A stretch of DNA of 14,564 nt from Candidatus Portiera sp. Its GTDB lineage: Bacteria > Pseudomonadota > Gammaproteobacteria > CBDBNL01 > JAAOII01. Under the pieces are notes generated by a model. The model was not told where the DNA came from. It saw nothing but the letters and a program-made list of their open reading frames with translations, and made no database searches. The first letter of the stretch is position 1, and every line of letters starts with the position of its first letter. The stretch is from NCBI GenBank assembly GCA_015163845.1, contig JAAOII010000078.1, positions 1 through 14,564 of the forward strand. The letters run 5' to 3'. Shown here one piece after another: positions 1 through 7,746 of this stretch. Both the position numbers and the translations under genes were made by a program.

Positions 1-565
1 AGTCGTAGGCGGAGGTAACTTAGTGCGTGGCGAACAAATTGCCAAAGTTGGTGTGGACCGAGTTGCTGGTGATCAAATGGGAATGTTGGCTACCGCCATT
101 AATGGAATTGCCTTAAGAGATGCCTTAGAGAAGAATAATGTTCGAGTCAAGTTGGTATCTGCCGTTCCAATAAACGGTATGCTTGAGTCCCATAACCCAC
201 GAAATGTCAACCGATATCTTAAAGAAGGTGAGATAGTTATCTTCTGTGGAGGCACAGGCAACCCCTTCTTCACTACTGACACAGCATCATGCCTCAGAGC
301 CATAGAAATAAAAGCAGATGTAATGCTGAAAGGGACTAAGGTTGATGGCATCTACTCGGCTGACCCAGAGACCAACAGCGACTGCGAAAAATTTAATGAG
401 ATAAGCTACCGCAAGGTTATCGATATGAATTTACAAGTAATGGATCTTACGGCAATTACTATGGCACGTGACCATAATTTGCCAATAAGAGTATTTAACA
501 TTACCGAGTCCAATATGATAATTAACATAGTTAAGGACTTAAATCAAGGCACTCTTATTAACTGA
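1..565 (+). CDS. pyrH: UMP kinase, 3' part (5' end outside window)
   Basis: Amino-acid-kinase-fold uridylate kinase that phosphorylates UMP to UDP in the cytoplasm, feeding RNA synthesis and UDP-sugar pools. The first complete codon is at position 2, and 187 residues are visible. They open with the glycine-rich VVGGGNLVRG segment, so by comparison with E. coli PyrH (241 aa) roughly 50 N-terminal residues lie upstream. Further family motifs are GDQMGMLAT, the GGTGNPFFTTDTA nucleotide/UMP-binding stretch, KVDGIYSADP, and MARDHNLPIRVFN near the C-terminus. The methionine that could start at 23 is internal, because homology continues upstream of it. The gene ends in TGA, 26 bp before frr, the usual pyrH-frr pairing. 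Identification is very secure; only the true start is missing. Confidence 0.97.
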   Translation, partial: VVGGGNLVRGEQIAKVGVDRVAGDQMGMLATAINGIALRDALEKNNVRVKLVSAVPINGMLESHNPRNVNRYLKEGEIVIFCGGTGNPFFTTDTASCLRAIEIKADVMLKGTKVDGIYSADPETNSDCEKFNEISYRKVIDMNLQVMDLTAITMARDHNLPIRVFNITESNMIINIVKDLNQGTLIN

Positions 566-591
566 TCTATAAATTAATAAATAAATAACTT

Positions 592-1143
592 ATGAACGAC
601 TTTGAAACAATCACAAAAGATGCACGCCATAGAATGGAAAGTGCAATCAATGTTCTAAACACAAACTTTAGCAAACTAAGAACTGGCCGTGCCCATAGCT
701 CTCTGGTAGAAGATATTAAGGCATCTTTCTATGGCACCCCTACTCCGCTTGCACAAATGGCAAATATTAACACTCCAGACGCCAAGACCATTAGCATATC
801 GCCTTATGATAAATCTTGTTTGGATGATATAGCCAGAGCAATTGGTGACTCTGATTTAGGTCTAACTCCTAATACTACTGCTGATGCAGTGATAATAAAT
901 ATTCCGCAACTCAACGAAGAGACCAGGAGTAACTTCAGCAAACATGCACGTGGCGAAGCAGAACAAGGACGCATTGCCATACGTAATGTTCGGCGGGATG
1001 TGCAAAGCAAAATCAAAAGTAATGCCCAGAGTGAAGATCTAGAGAAACAGCAACATCAACAAATTGATAAGCTAACTGAAGAATACATCGGCCGCGTGGA
1101 AGAACTTTTACAGCAAAAAGAAAAAGATCTCATGCAGTTCTAA
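592..1143 (+). CDS. frr: Ribosome recycling factor
   Basis: Cytoplasmic factor that, with EF-G, splits post-termination 70S ribosomes. The 183 residues match the family's usual length of about 185. Visible signatures are LRTGRAH near residue 30, the short domain II segment with SFYGTPTPLAQMANI, the arginine-rich RGEAEQGRIAIRNVRRD helix, and a C-terminus ending KEKDLMQF, nearly identical to the E. coli ending. The ATG at 592 gives the standard N-terminus. There is no clear Shine-Dalgarno sequence; the 26-bp spacer after pyrH is almost pure A/T with short AATA repeats. The gene is followed 9 bp later by uppS, so it is probably co-transcribed. Nothing in the sequence suggests truncation or unusual function. 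Confidence 0.97.
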   Translation: MNDFETITKDARHRMESAINVLNTNFSKLRTGRAHSSLVEDIKASFYGTPTPLAQMANINTPDAKTISISPYDKSCLDDIARAIGDSDLGLTPNTTADAVIINIPQLNEETRSNFSKHARGEAEQGRIAIRNVRRDVQSKIKSNAQSEDLEKQQHQQIDKLTEEYIGRVEELLQQKEKDLMQF

Positions 1144-1152
1144 AAGATCTGT

Positions 1153-1872
1153 ATGAAAAGTAACAACAATGACCCGCAGCATATAGCTGTAATAATGGAT
1201 GGTAACACTCGTTGGGCGGTAGAGAAGTCATTACCAGGCATCCAGGGCTATAAGCATGGTATGGAAAACACAAAAAAAATAATCATGGCTGCCATAGAAA
1301 GAAATATTACATCTATATCTTTATTTGCTTTAAGTAGCGAAAATCTTAAAAGACCTGCCAAACAACGTCGTGATCTACTTAAGATTTTTGATCAGGCATT
1401 AGATGAAGGAGTGCCTGAGTTTCACGCAAAGTTGGCAAAGTTTACTTTCATCGGAGATCGTAGTTTCTTCCCTTCGTATCTAGTGAAAAAGATGAATCAA
1501 GCGGAAGAACTCACCCAGGATAACACTGGCATTAATATTAACATAGCCCTAAATTATGGAGGCAAGTGGGACATTACCCAATCATGTCGTCGCTTAGCAA
1601 AAATGGTGCAAGAGCAACAAATAACTTATGACAAGATAGACGAGAAACATATTGCCGATTCTTTATGCTTAGCTGATCAGCCACCTATTGATTTGTGTAT
1701 TCGGACTGGCAATGAGAAACGTATTAGTAATTTCTTCCTCTGGCAAATGGCCTATACAGAACTATACTTCTCCAAGGTCTACTGGCCCGACTTTGGTAGA
1801 AGAAATTTTTATGCAGCTATCAATGATTTCCAAAAACGCACTAGAAGATTCGGCAACTCCAGCATCCAATAA
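1153..1872 (+). CDS. uppS: Undecaprenyl diphosphate synthase (cis-prenyltransferase), divergent active site
   Basis: Cytosolic Mg-dependent cis-prenyltransferase family enzyme that condenses farnesyl diphosphate with isopentenyl diphosphates to make the C55 carrier for peptidoglycan and O-antigen. The 239 residues include HIAVIMDGN with the Mg-binding aspartate (D16), SSEN (62-64 region), NYGGKWDI near 134-140, and the C-terminal IRT..EKRISNFFLWQ..YTELYF region, keeping R184, R190, S192 and E203, equivalent to E. coli R194, R200, S202 and E213. Several normally conserved positions differ: G29 is T19, R39 is G29, H43 is Y33, W75 is L65 and E81 is Q71 (E. coli number first). The family assignment is firm; whether activity and chain length are standard is open. 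It begins 9 bp after frr and lies 16 bp before cdsA. No Shine-Dalgarno motif is evident. Confidence 0.93.
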   Translation: MKSNNNDPQHIAVIMDGNTRWAVEKSLPGIQGYKHGMENTKKIIMAAIERNITSISLFALSSENLKRPAKQRRDLLKIFDQALDEGVPEFHAKLAKFTFIGDRSFFPSYLVKKMNQAEELTQDNTGININIALNYGGKWDITQSCRRLAKMVQEQQITYDKIDEKHIADSLCLADQPPIDLCIRTGNEKRISNFFLWQMAYTELYFSKVYWPDFGRRNFYAAINDFQKRTRRFGNSSIQ

Positions 1873-1888
1873 TCTTTCCCCAATATAA

Positions 1889-2731
1889 ATGCTAGCCAAC
1901 TTAACTTTAATCCGCATCATATCTGGCACATTACTTTATGTTGCGGTGGTCTGGGTTATACTCGTGGCTCATGAATATTTCATTCTTGCTCTATTGGCTA
2001 TAGCTGCAGTATTGATCGGTTGGGAGTGGTTTGCTCTTATAATAAAAGAACCTCGCTACAAGAAGTTATTATCACCACTGTTATTATTAGCACCACTACT
2101 AAGCTACCTAGCACTGGAATATACTGCACAGTATTTTATTGTCAAATATTATATGGTGGCCATCAGTGGTATCTGGTTTACTTGGGCTATGGTTCAAACA
2201 GCTAACTATGACCGTAACCCGCGCAGCATCTCAAGACCGCCGCACCTCCAAGCCCTCGCAATTATTAACGCCATAACTTTGATAAGTATTTTCATTTATT
2301 TCACTTTAATCTTATATGCTTATTCTCGCGAAATCGTCTTTGCAGTTTTTACTATGGTTTGTTTTTGCGATAGCGGTGGATATATTTTTGGCCGTTGGCT
2401 GGGTGGCAAGAAGCTCTCAGTAAACCTTAGCCCGAACAAGACCTTCAGCGGTGCTGCTGGTTCTACCTTCTTGACTCTTGGTGCTTATGTTATGCTCGCA
2501 AGTTTTTTTGATGACTTGCCACTTAGTCCATTAGCGGTGCTCCTAATCATTCCTTTTTCAATAATGCTGCAATGTGGAGATCTATACCAAAGCATGCTTA
2601 AGAGACATTCTTCTATAAAAGACAGTGGCAGTTTAATACCTGGACATGGTGGTATCTTTGACCGTGCTGATGGGCTGCTGTGGAGTTCCTTCCCCTTTTA
2701 TCTAATACTCACATTGACAGAAACACTTTAA
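1889..2731 (+). CDS. cdsA: Phosphatidate cytidylyltransferase (CDP-diacylglycerol synthase)
   Basis: Integral inner-membrane enzyme that uses CTP and phosphatidic acid to make CDP-diacylglycerol, the precursor of phosphatidylethanolamine, phosphatidylglycerol and cardiolipin. The 280 residues show about seven or eight hydrophobic segments and the diagnostic C-terminal CdsA signature at about residues 235-261: SMLKR, then KD, then PGHGGIFDRAD. One deviation is Ala260 where the consensus expects a larger hydrophobic residue or Thr. CDSGGYIFGR (160-169) and SPNKTFSG (181-188) are also family motifs. The ATG at 1889 gives a short N-terminus leading straight into the first membrane segment; the upstream sequence has no good Shine-Dalgarno. 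Its TAA stop abuts a 9-bp tandem repeat that leads into dxr. Confidence 0.95.
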   Translation: MLANLTLIRIISGTLLYVAVVWVILVAHEYFILALLAIAAVLIGWEWFALIIKEPRYKKLLSPLLLLAPLLSYLALEYTAQYFIVKYYMVAISGIWFTWAMVQTANYDRNPRSISRPPHLQALAIINAITLISIFIYFTLILYAYSREIVFAVFTMVCFCDSGGYIFGRWLGGKKLSVNLSPNKTFSGAAGSTFLTLGAYVMLASFFDDLPLSPLAVLLIIPFSIMLQCGDLYQSMLKRHSSIKDSGSLIPGHGGIFDRADGLLWSSFPFYLILTLTETL

Positions 2732-2766
2732 TAAAAGGAATAAAAGGAATAAAAAGAATAACAGGA
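2731..2766 (+). repeat. Four tandem 9-bp units, each Shine-Dalgarno-like, before dxr
   Basis: Four contiguous 9-bp units: ATAAAAGGA (2731-2739), ATAAAAGGA (2740-2748), ATAAAAAGA (2749-2757) and ATAACAGGA (2758-2766), followed by ATAAAT and the dxr ATG at 2773. Three of the four units contain AGGA. The last AGGA (2763-2766) lies 6 nt from the start codon, an ordinary Shine-Dalgarno spacing, while the others are 18 or more nt further upstream. The repeat begins at the last base of the cdsA stop codon. The repeat itself is seen directly; its effect on translation is inference. Confidence 0.9.
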
Positions 2767-2772
2767 ATAAAT

Positions 2773-3987
2773 ATGAAAATATGTCTATTAGGTTCAACTG
2801 GCTCAGTCGGTAGTCATTTCTTGGAAGTCATAAGAGAAAACAACAAGAGTGGGTCTCAGCATTCCATTAAGACCTTAGCAGCCGCCACAAATATTAATAA
2901 ATTGTGGGAGCAAGCAAAAGAGTTTCAACCAAATAAGTTACTAACCGCAGATCAACGAGGGGCTGATAGATTAAGCCAACTAGTTAGCTCTCAGGATAGC
3001 TCCTATAGTATTGATGAGAGAGGTCTACTTATGGGTGAAGAAGGCATGCAACAAGCAATTGAGGATGTGGATGTTGATTGTGTGGTTAATGCCCTTAGTG
3101 GTACCAATGGTCTCATAGCATCAATTCTCACAATGAAAGCCGGAAAGAAATTATTACTTGCCAACAAGGAGTCATTGGTTGCTGGTGGCAGTGTCCTTAA
3201 TAAATTAAGTGCTAGCTCTAACAGCGAGATTATTCCTCTAGACAGCGAACATAATGCCATCATTAGATGCCTACCCCAGACCTATAAGCTAGGTGATAGC
3301 ATTTATAAACATGGGGTAAAAAAATTATGGCTTACCGCATCTGGAGGACCATTCCTGAATAAAACTAAACAAGAAATTGCCACAGCTTCTGTCGAAGATG
3401 CCTGTAAGCATCCCACTTGGGCTATGGGCAACAAAATATCCATAGATTCAGCAACAATGATGAACAAGGGATTAGAAATAATTGAGTCCTGTCATCTATT
3501 CTCCATCAATCAAGAAGATGTTGGAGTTATTGTTCACCCCCAAAGCCTAGTCCATTGCATGGTTGAATACAATGATGGTTCAATTATTTCTCAACTGAGT
3601 AAGCCAGATATGCGTATAACCATTCACCAAGCATTAAATTATCCAGAATATGTTTCTTTGCCTTTCCAAGAATTGAATCCATTAGAAATGGGTCAGCTGG
3701 ACTTTATCAAGCCCGACTTAGATAAGTTCCCTTGTTTGAATCTTGCAAGAGAGGCACAAGATGCTGGAGGAATTATACCCATGGTAATGAGTGTGGCAGA
3801 TGATCATGCAGTTGCTGCGTTTTTGGATAATAGAATTTCCTTTGGCGACCTAGACAAAGTAATTGCCAAAGTTATGCACAGGTATTCTGATAAAGATAAT
3901 CAAGAGTTAACCGCGGACCTTGCACAAATCAAACAACTTACTCAAGCTATAACTTTAGATAGCCAAGACATCATAAGTCAAATATGA
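2773..3987 (+). CDS. dxr: 1-deoxy-D-xylulose 5-phosphate reductoisomerase
   Basis: NADPH- and divalent-metal-dependent enzyme of the MEP pathway that converts DXP to MEP, the first committed isoprenoid step and the ultimate source of substrate for uppS. From the ATG at 2773 it is 404 residues (E. coli 398). Seen in order: the Rossmann GSTGSVG (7-13), LLANKESLVAGG (128-139), metal ligands D157 and E159 in PLDSEHNA, ASGGPF (189-194), HPTWAMG (213-219), and SIDSATMMNKGLEIIE (223-238) with metal ligand E235. The usual NAANE motif after residue 338 reads SVADD here. An in-frame ATG at 2680 would add 31 residues overlapping cdsA and encoded largely by the tandem repeat, so it was not chosen; AGGA at 2763-2766 supports 2773. 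The TGA stop overlaps the rseP start (ATGA). Confidence 0.96.
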   Translation: MKICLLGSTGSVGSHFLEVIRENNKSGSQHSIKTLAAATNINKLWEQAKEFQPNKLLTADQRGADRLSQLVSSQDSSYSIDERGLLMGEEGMQQAIEDVDVDCVVNALSGTNGLIASILTMKAGKKLLLANKESLVAGGSVLNKLSASSNSEIIPLDSEHNAIIRCLPQTYKLGDSIYKHGVKKLWLTASGGPFLNKTKQEIATASVEDACKHPTWAMGNKISIDSATMMNKGLEIIESCHLFSINQEDVGVIVHPQSLVHCMVEYNDGSIISQLSKPDMRITIHQALNYPEYVSLPFQELNPLEMGQLDFIKPDLDKFPCLNLAREAQDAGGIIPMVMSVADDHAVAAFLDNRISFGDLDKVIAKVMHRYSDKDNQELTADLAQIKQLTQAITLDSQDIISQI

Positions 3988-5321
3988 ATATATTAATTGC
4001 AATACTTGGATTGAGTTTTCTCATTCTTATTCATGAGATGGGACACTACTGGGCAGCAAGATGGCTCAAAATACCAGTAGTGAATTTTTCCATAGGATTT
4101 GGTCCTGCACTATTTACCTTGCACAATAAACTCGGCACTTCATTCACTTTACGTGCCATACTGCTGGGCGGTTATGTCAAGTTTTGGGAGCCGCACATGC
4201 CCAACTCAAAAGGCAAGGTCTTTGATGAACATCCAGTATGGAAACGTATGATAACCGTAATTGCTGGACCACTTACTAATTTAATCTGTGCTTATGTTTT
4301 CTTTGTCTTTCTTGGTTTGAGTGGAGTTACTGGGCTAAAACCAGTTGTTGGTGAAGTGCTTGAAGATTCAATTGCCGCGAAAGCCGAAATCTTGCCAGGT
4401 GACACGATACTCTCACTCAATGGTGCCAAGGTTTTATTATGGCAAGATTTTTTGTGGTATGCCCTACCCTTACTTGGAGAGCCCAAGGTTAGCATAATTG
4501 TTGAAGCGGCAGACAAAGAGATCTTGCAGAAGGAACTTAATTTAGCCAGTACCAGCTTAGGCGATATTGAAAAAGAACGCATTGATAATCTTATTGGCAT
4601 AACTCCTAAAGTTATTCAAATTAAACCTACAATAGGGGGTATCCTTGAGGGCTCTGCTGCGGAGAAATCTGGATTGCAGGAAAGTGACGTAATCCTATCA
4701 ATTAATGGCGAGTATATTTATACTTGGAGAGAGTTCAGCTCCAGCATACAACAATCACCTGATCAAGAACTTAATCTAAGAGTGCTTAGAAATGATAATA
4801 TCATAAGTATCAATCTGACACCTGCGGTTCACCCAGATAACCCAGACAAAGGACTGGCTGGCATCAGAGTTAAGACCCCAGAAATTGGCACCTCCATAGT
4901 TGATGAATACTACACCAAAGCAGTATACCCTTTAAGTCAGGTCTGGACCTATGCTTTTAAGCAAACATCTGCAACTCTTAAATTGACTGTTGAGTCACTC
5001 TATCAATTACTCATTGGTGGTTTAGGGCTAGATAGCTTGGGCGGTCCTATAAGCATAGTGCAACATGTTGGGGTGTCAGTTGAAGTAGGAATGCAGAGTT
5101 TCATTAAAATGATGGCATTCATAAACTTAAGCTTGTTCTTTTTTAATCTTCTGCCAATACCTATATTAGATGGCGGGCATCTAGTCACCCATATCATTGA
5201 AGTATTACTCAGAAGAAAACCCAGTGCAAGGTTTCTACGCAACTATCAAACACTTGGCTTTGCCCTGCTGGTAACTCTTTTCATTTTTGTTACTTTCAAT
5301 GATCTCAGTCGATTGCTATGA
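3984..5321 (+). CDS. rseP: Site-2 zinc metalloprotease RseP
   Basis: Inner-membrane intramembrane protease. In relatives it cuts anti-sigma-E factor RseA and clears signal-peptide remnants. The 445 residues (E. coli 450) begin with a transmembrane segment carrying the zinc-binding HEMGH (H17, E18, H21). GGYVKFWEP (62-70) is the membrane-reentrant segment. Two periplasmic PDZ domains follow, about 115-190 (the more degenerate) and 210-285 (with GSAAEKSGLQESDVILSING). The C-terminal half has GGPISI (353-358) and NLLPIPILDGGHL (388-400), whose D396 is the third zinc ligand, then a last membrane segment near 424-437. It overlaps dxr by ATGA at its start and bamA by ATGA at its end, arguing for translational coupling. 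No sigma-E or rse genes are in the window, so the regulatory target cannot be seen. Confidence 0.96.
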   Translation: MNILIAILGLSFLILIHEMGHYWAARWLKIPVVNFSIGFGPALFTLHNKLGTSFTLRAILLGGYVKFWEPHMPNSKGKVFDEHPVWKRMITVIAGPLTNLICAYVFFVFLGLSGVTGLKPVVGEVLEDSIAAKAEILPGDTILSLNGAKVLLWQDFLWYALPLLGEPKVSIIVEAADKEILQKELNLASTSLGDIEKERIDNLIGITPKVIQIKPTIGGILEGSAAEKSGLQESDVILSINGEYIYTWREFSSSIQQSPDQELNLRVLRNDNIISINLTPAVHPDNPDKGLAGIRVKTPEIGTSIVDEYYTKAVYPLSQVWTYAFKQTSATLKLTVESLYQLLIGGLGLDSLGGPISIVQHVGVSVEVGMQSFIKMMAFINLSLFFFNLLPIPILDGGHLVTHIIEVLLRRKPSARFLRNYQTLGFALLVTLFIFVTFNDLSRLL

Positions 5322-7681
5322 GGAAATATTTTGCGACTATAGTATTTATTTTTGGATGCTTAGGATGCTTAATTCCTAATCAGCTACTAGCACAAGAATT
5401 ACTCAAGGAAATTAGAATTGAAGGAATTCAGCGGGTAACTTATGCTAAGTTGCTGGCAAGCACAGATTTACGCCAAGGGCGAAATTTCAATGAGAAAGAT
5501 ATATCAAAAGCCATCAAAGATATTTTTAATTCTGGCTATTATAGTAATGTTGATATTAGTCATAAGAATGGTATTGTCAATATCCAAGTTACAGAACTCC
5601 CGTCTATAAATGAAATTAGCGTGAAAGGCAGCAAACTCATCAAAGAGCAACAAATACTTGATGTCTTAGAAGATGGCGGTATTAGAAAAGGTGAAATTCT
5701 TAAAAATACTGAGTTTGAAATAATTCTCAAAGAACTAACAGCACTCTATGCCCAACAAGGTCGCTATGGCACTAAGATAGAAGGAGATTTGGAAGAACTT
5801 GAAGGAGGCAATAGAGTCAACATAAATATCAATATTATTGAGGGGACAGCCGCAAAAATTACCAAGATAAAAATAGCTGGTAATAAAGCATTTAAGGATA
5901 GAGAACTTAAGAGTTTACTCAGTTTAAAGGAGATCCGCAGGTTTAATTCTAATTCTGCAAAAGTTAAATATTCAAGAACAGCTCTAATTGCTGATATTGA
6001 TACCCTCACTAGATACTACTTAAACAATGGCTATGCTCGAGTAGTTGTTAGCAATAACATAGTCAGCATCAATAGGAAAAAGGATCTAATTGCTGTTTAT
6101 CTAGAAATCGACGAAGGCAAAAAATACACAATCAATAAGATTAACATAATTGGCAACACAATAGTTCCCAGAGAGGATTTGTTAAACGATCTAAATGCTC
6201 AGGCCAGCGGTCTATTCAGGCAAAGTGATATTACTAGATCAAGTGATCTTATCATCAACCGTCTAGGGATAGAGGGCTATGGCTTGGCAAAAGTTAATAC
6301 CCGCTATGAATACAATGACCTACTTGGAATTATTGATGTAAACTTTTATGTGCTTCCTGGACAAAAAACCTATATTCGCAATATTGAGATTACTGGTAAT
6401 AAGAAAAGTAAACACACCGCTCTAAGACGTTATTTAAGCCAATATGAAGGAAGTCCTTATTCCACCATTGATGTGCAGAGGTCCTTAGCTGCCATAAGAA
6501 GATTACCCTACATAGCCAGTGTCCAAGTGGAGAGAAGAGCAATTCCAAACAAACCAGACCAGCTTGACTTGATATTCATAATAGAAGAAGCGCAATCAGG
6601 AAATGTCGGCGGGGGTTTATTTTACAGTGATGTAGATGGCGTGTCATTATCTTTTTCATATTCAGATGCTAACTTCTATGGCAGTGGCAATAGCTTAAGT
6701 GGGCAAATAAAATATGGGAGAATCTCTCAAGAGCTAGGATTTAACTTAAGACAACCCTTCATTAATATTGACGGAGTCAGTGCCAATTATTTCCTCAATT
6801 TTAGGAGTATTGACTTTGATCAGGCAAACATAGCTAATTATGCATTATTAAGTACGAGGGTAGGAGTAGGTTTTGGCTATCCAATATCCTTCACAGATAG
6901 AATAAATTACGGGCTAAGCTTCTCCAATACAAATATCGCCACAGGTAGCTCAGCGAGGCAAGAAATAGGTAATTATACTGATAGACATGGTAGTTCATAT
7001 TTAGACGCTGCCTTCACCACAACAATATCTCATAATAGTTTAAATCGTGGCTTTAAGCCAACCAAGGGCCATAGAACTTCTCTTTCTACTGGACTCAGAT
7101 TCCCTCTTGATAATAATAATAGAGTTCCCATCTATGAAAGTTCCTTATATCATATATCCTATGTTCAACTAGATCGTGAAATTGATGAGTTGGCATTCAG
7201 CTTTGGTTTTAGTGTTAATTTCTTTGACACTTGGTATGAAGGAGATAACTTATATCTACCATTTTATAATCATTACTTTGCTGGGGGCACAGGATCTGTT
7301 AGAGGTTTTGCGTCGAGTAGTTTAGGTCCGCGCGGCACAGGAAACAATGGCAGAGCAACCTCATCAAGCCAAGGAGGCAATCTGCGGGCTTTAGGTCGCA
7401 CCGAGTTTATCTTTCCATTGGGTGCAGCAACCAATAGTGTTAGTAACCTTCGTTCATCTATATTTTGGGATCTTGGTAATGTTTTCAATACTCGTTGCAT
7501 AATCCAAGAACCCTACTGCGAGATTCCAGTTAGCTATGATCAACTGCGTCAATCAGTTGGTCTGTCATTGAGATGGTATATTCAGCTTTTCCCTCTAGCT
7601 TTTTCCATTAGTAAGCCACTAAATGCACGCGACGATGATCGCACCATGGATTTTCAATTTAGTTTTGGCAACATAAACTAA
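5318..7681 (+). CDS. bamA: Outer-membrane protein assembly factor BamA
   Basis: Omp85-family beta-barrel that folds and inserts outer-membrane proteins as the core of the BAM complex. The 787 residues (E. coli 810) start with a signal peptide, with cleavage likely after LLAQ or nearby (about residue 26). Five POTRA domains follow at about 27-93, 94-175, 178-266, 269-348 and 351-424, then the barrel from about 430. The hallmark loop-6 motif VRGF is at 661-664, followed by LGPRG. Two cysteines (727 and 734) lie in an extracellular-loop region and could pair. The protein ends FQFSFGNIN, so the final aromatic residue of the normal C-terminal beta-signal is replaced by Asn. The start overlaps the rseP stop as ATGA. 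It is followed by a 65-bp gap that contains a promoter for skp. Confidence 0.96.
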   Translation: MRKYFATIVFIFGCLGCLIPNQLLAQELLKEIRIEGIQRVTYAKLLASTDLRQGRNFNEKDISKAIKDIFNSGYYSNVDISHKNGIVNIQVTELPSINEISVKGSKLIKEQQILDVLEDGGIRKGEILKNTEFEIILKELTALYAQQGRYGTKIEGDLEELEGGNRVNININIIEGTAAKITKIKIAGNKAFKDRELKSLLSLKEIRRFNSNSAKVKYSRTALIADIDTLTRYYLNNGYARVVVSNNIVSINRKKDLIAVYLEIDEGKKYTINKINIIGNTIVPREDLLNDLNAQASGLFRQSDITRSSDLIINRLGIEGYGLAKVNTRYEYNDLLGIIDVNFYVLPGQKTYIRNIEITGNKKSKHTALRRYLSQYEGSPYSTIDVQRSLAAIRRLPYIASVQVERRAIPNKPDQLDLIFIIEEAQSGNVGGGLFYSDVDGVSLSFSYSDANFYGSGNSLSGQIKYGRISQELGFNLRQPFINIDGVSANYFLNFRSIDFDQANIANYALLSTRVGVGFGYPISFTDRINYGLSFSNTNIATGSSARQEIGNYTDRHGSSYLDAAFTTTISHNSLNRGFKPTKGHRTSLSTGLRFPLDNNNRVPIYESSLYHISYVQLDREIDELAFSFGFSVNFFDTWYEGDNLYLPFYNHYFAGGTGSVRGFASSSLGPRGTGNNGRATSSSQGGNLRALGRTEFIFPLGAATNSVSNLRSSIFWDLGNVFNTRCIIQEPYCEIPVSYDQLRQSVGLSLRWYIQLFPLAFSISKPLNARDDDRTMDFQFSFGNIN

Positions 7682-7712
7682 TAGCTTCTATGATATTCCT
7701 AGAAATTATCAA

Positions 7713-7740
7713 TTAGGATACCCCTCTGCTATGGTATAAT
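7713..7740 (+). promoter_or_regulatory. Extended -10 promoter before skp
   Basis: The 65-bp bamA-skp gap contains TGGTATAAT at 7732-7740, a perfect extended -10 (TGN plus TATAAT). A poor -35 candidate, TTAGGA (7713-7718), sits 16 bp upstream; extended -10 promoters need little -35 contact. Initiation 6-8 nt after the hexamer would fall at 7746-7748, on or beside the A of the skp ATG (7747). The element is seen directly; promoter activity is inferred from the sigma-70 consensus. Confidence 0.65.
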
Positions 7741-7746
7741 TTAATC

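Noticed and set aside
566..591. Promoter between pyrH and frr
   Set aside because: AT-rich TATAAA-like strings are present but no convincing -35/-10 pair; the spacer is only 26 bp inside a co-directional gene group.
2680..2772. Upstream in-frame ATG giving a 435-residue Dxr
   Set aside because: The extra 31 residues overlap cdsA and are partly translated tandem repeat (KGIKGIKRITG); homology and the AGGA at 2763-2766 support the start at 2773.
7697..7718. Terminator hairpin after bamA
   Set aside because: Only a 5-bp stem (TCCTA/TAGGA) with a 12-nt loop and no T-tract; too weak, and it overlaps the promoter region.
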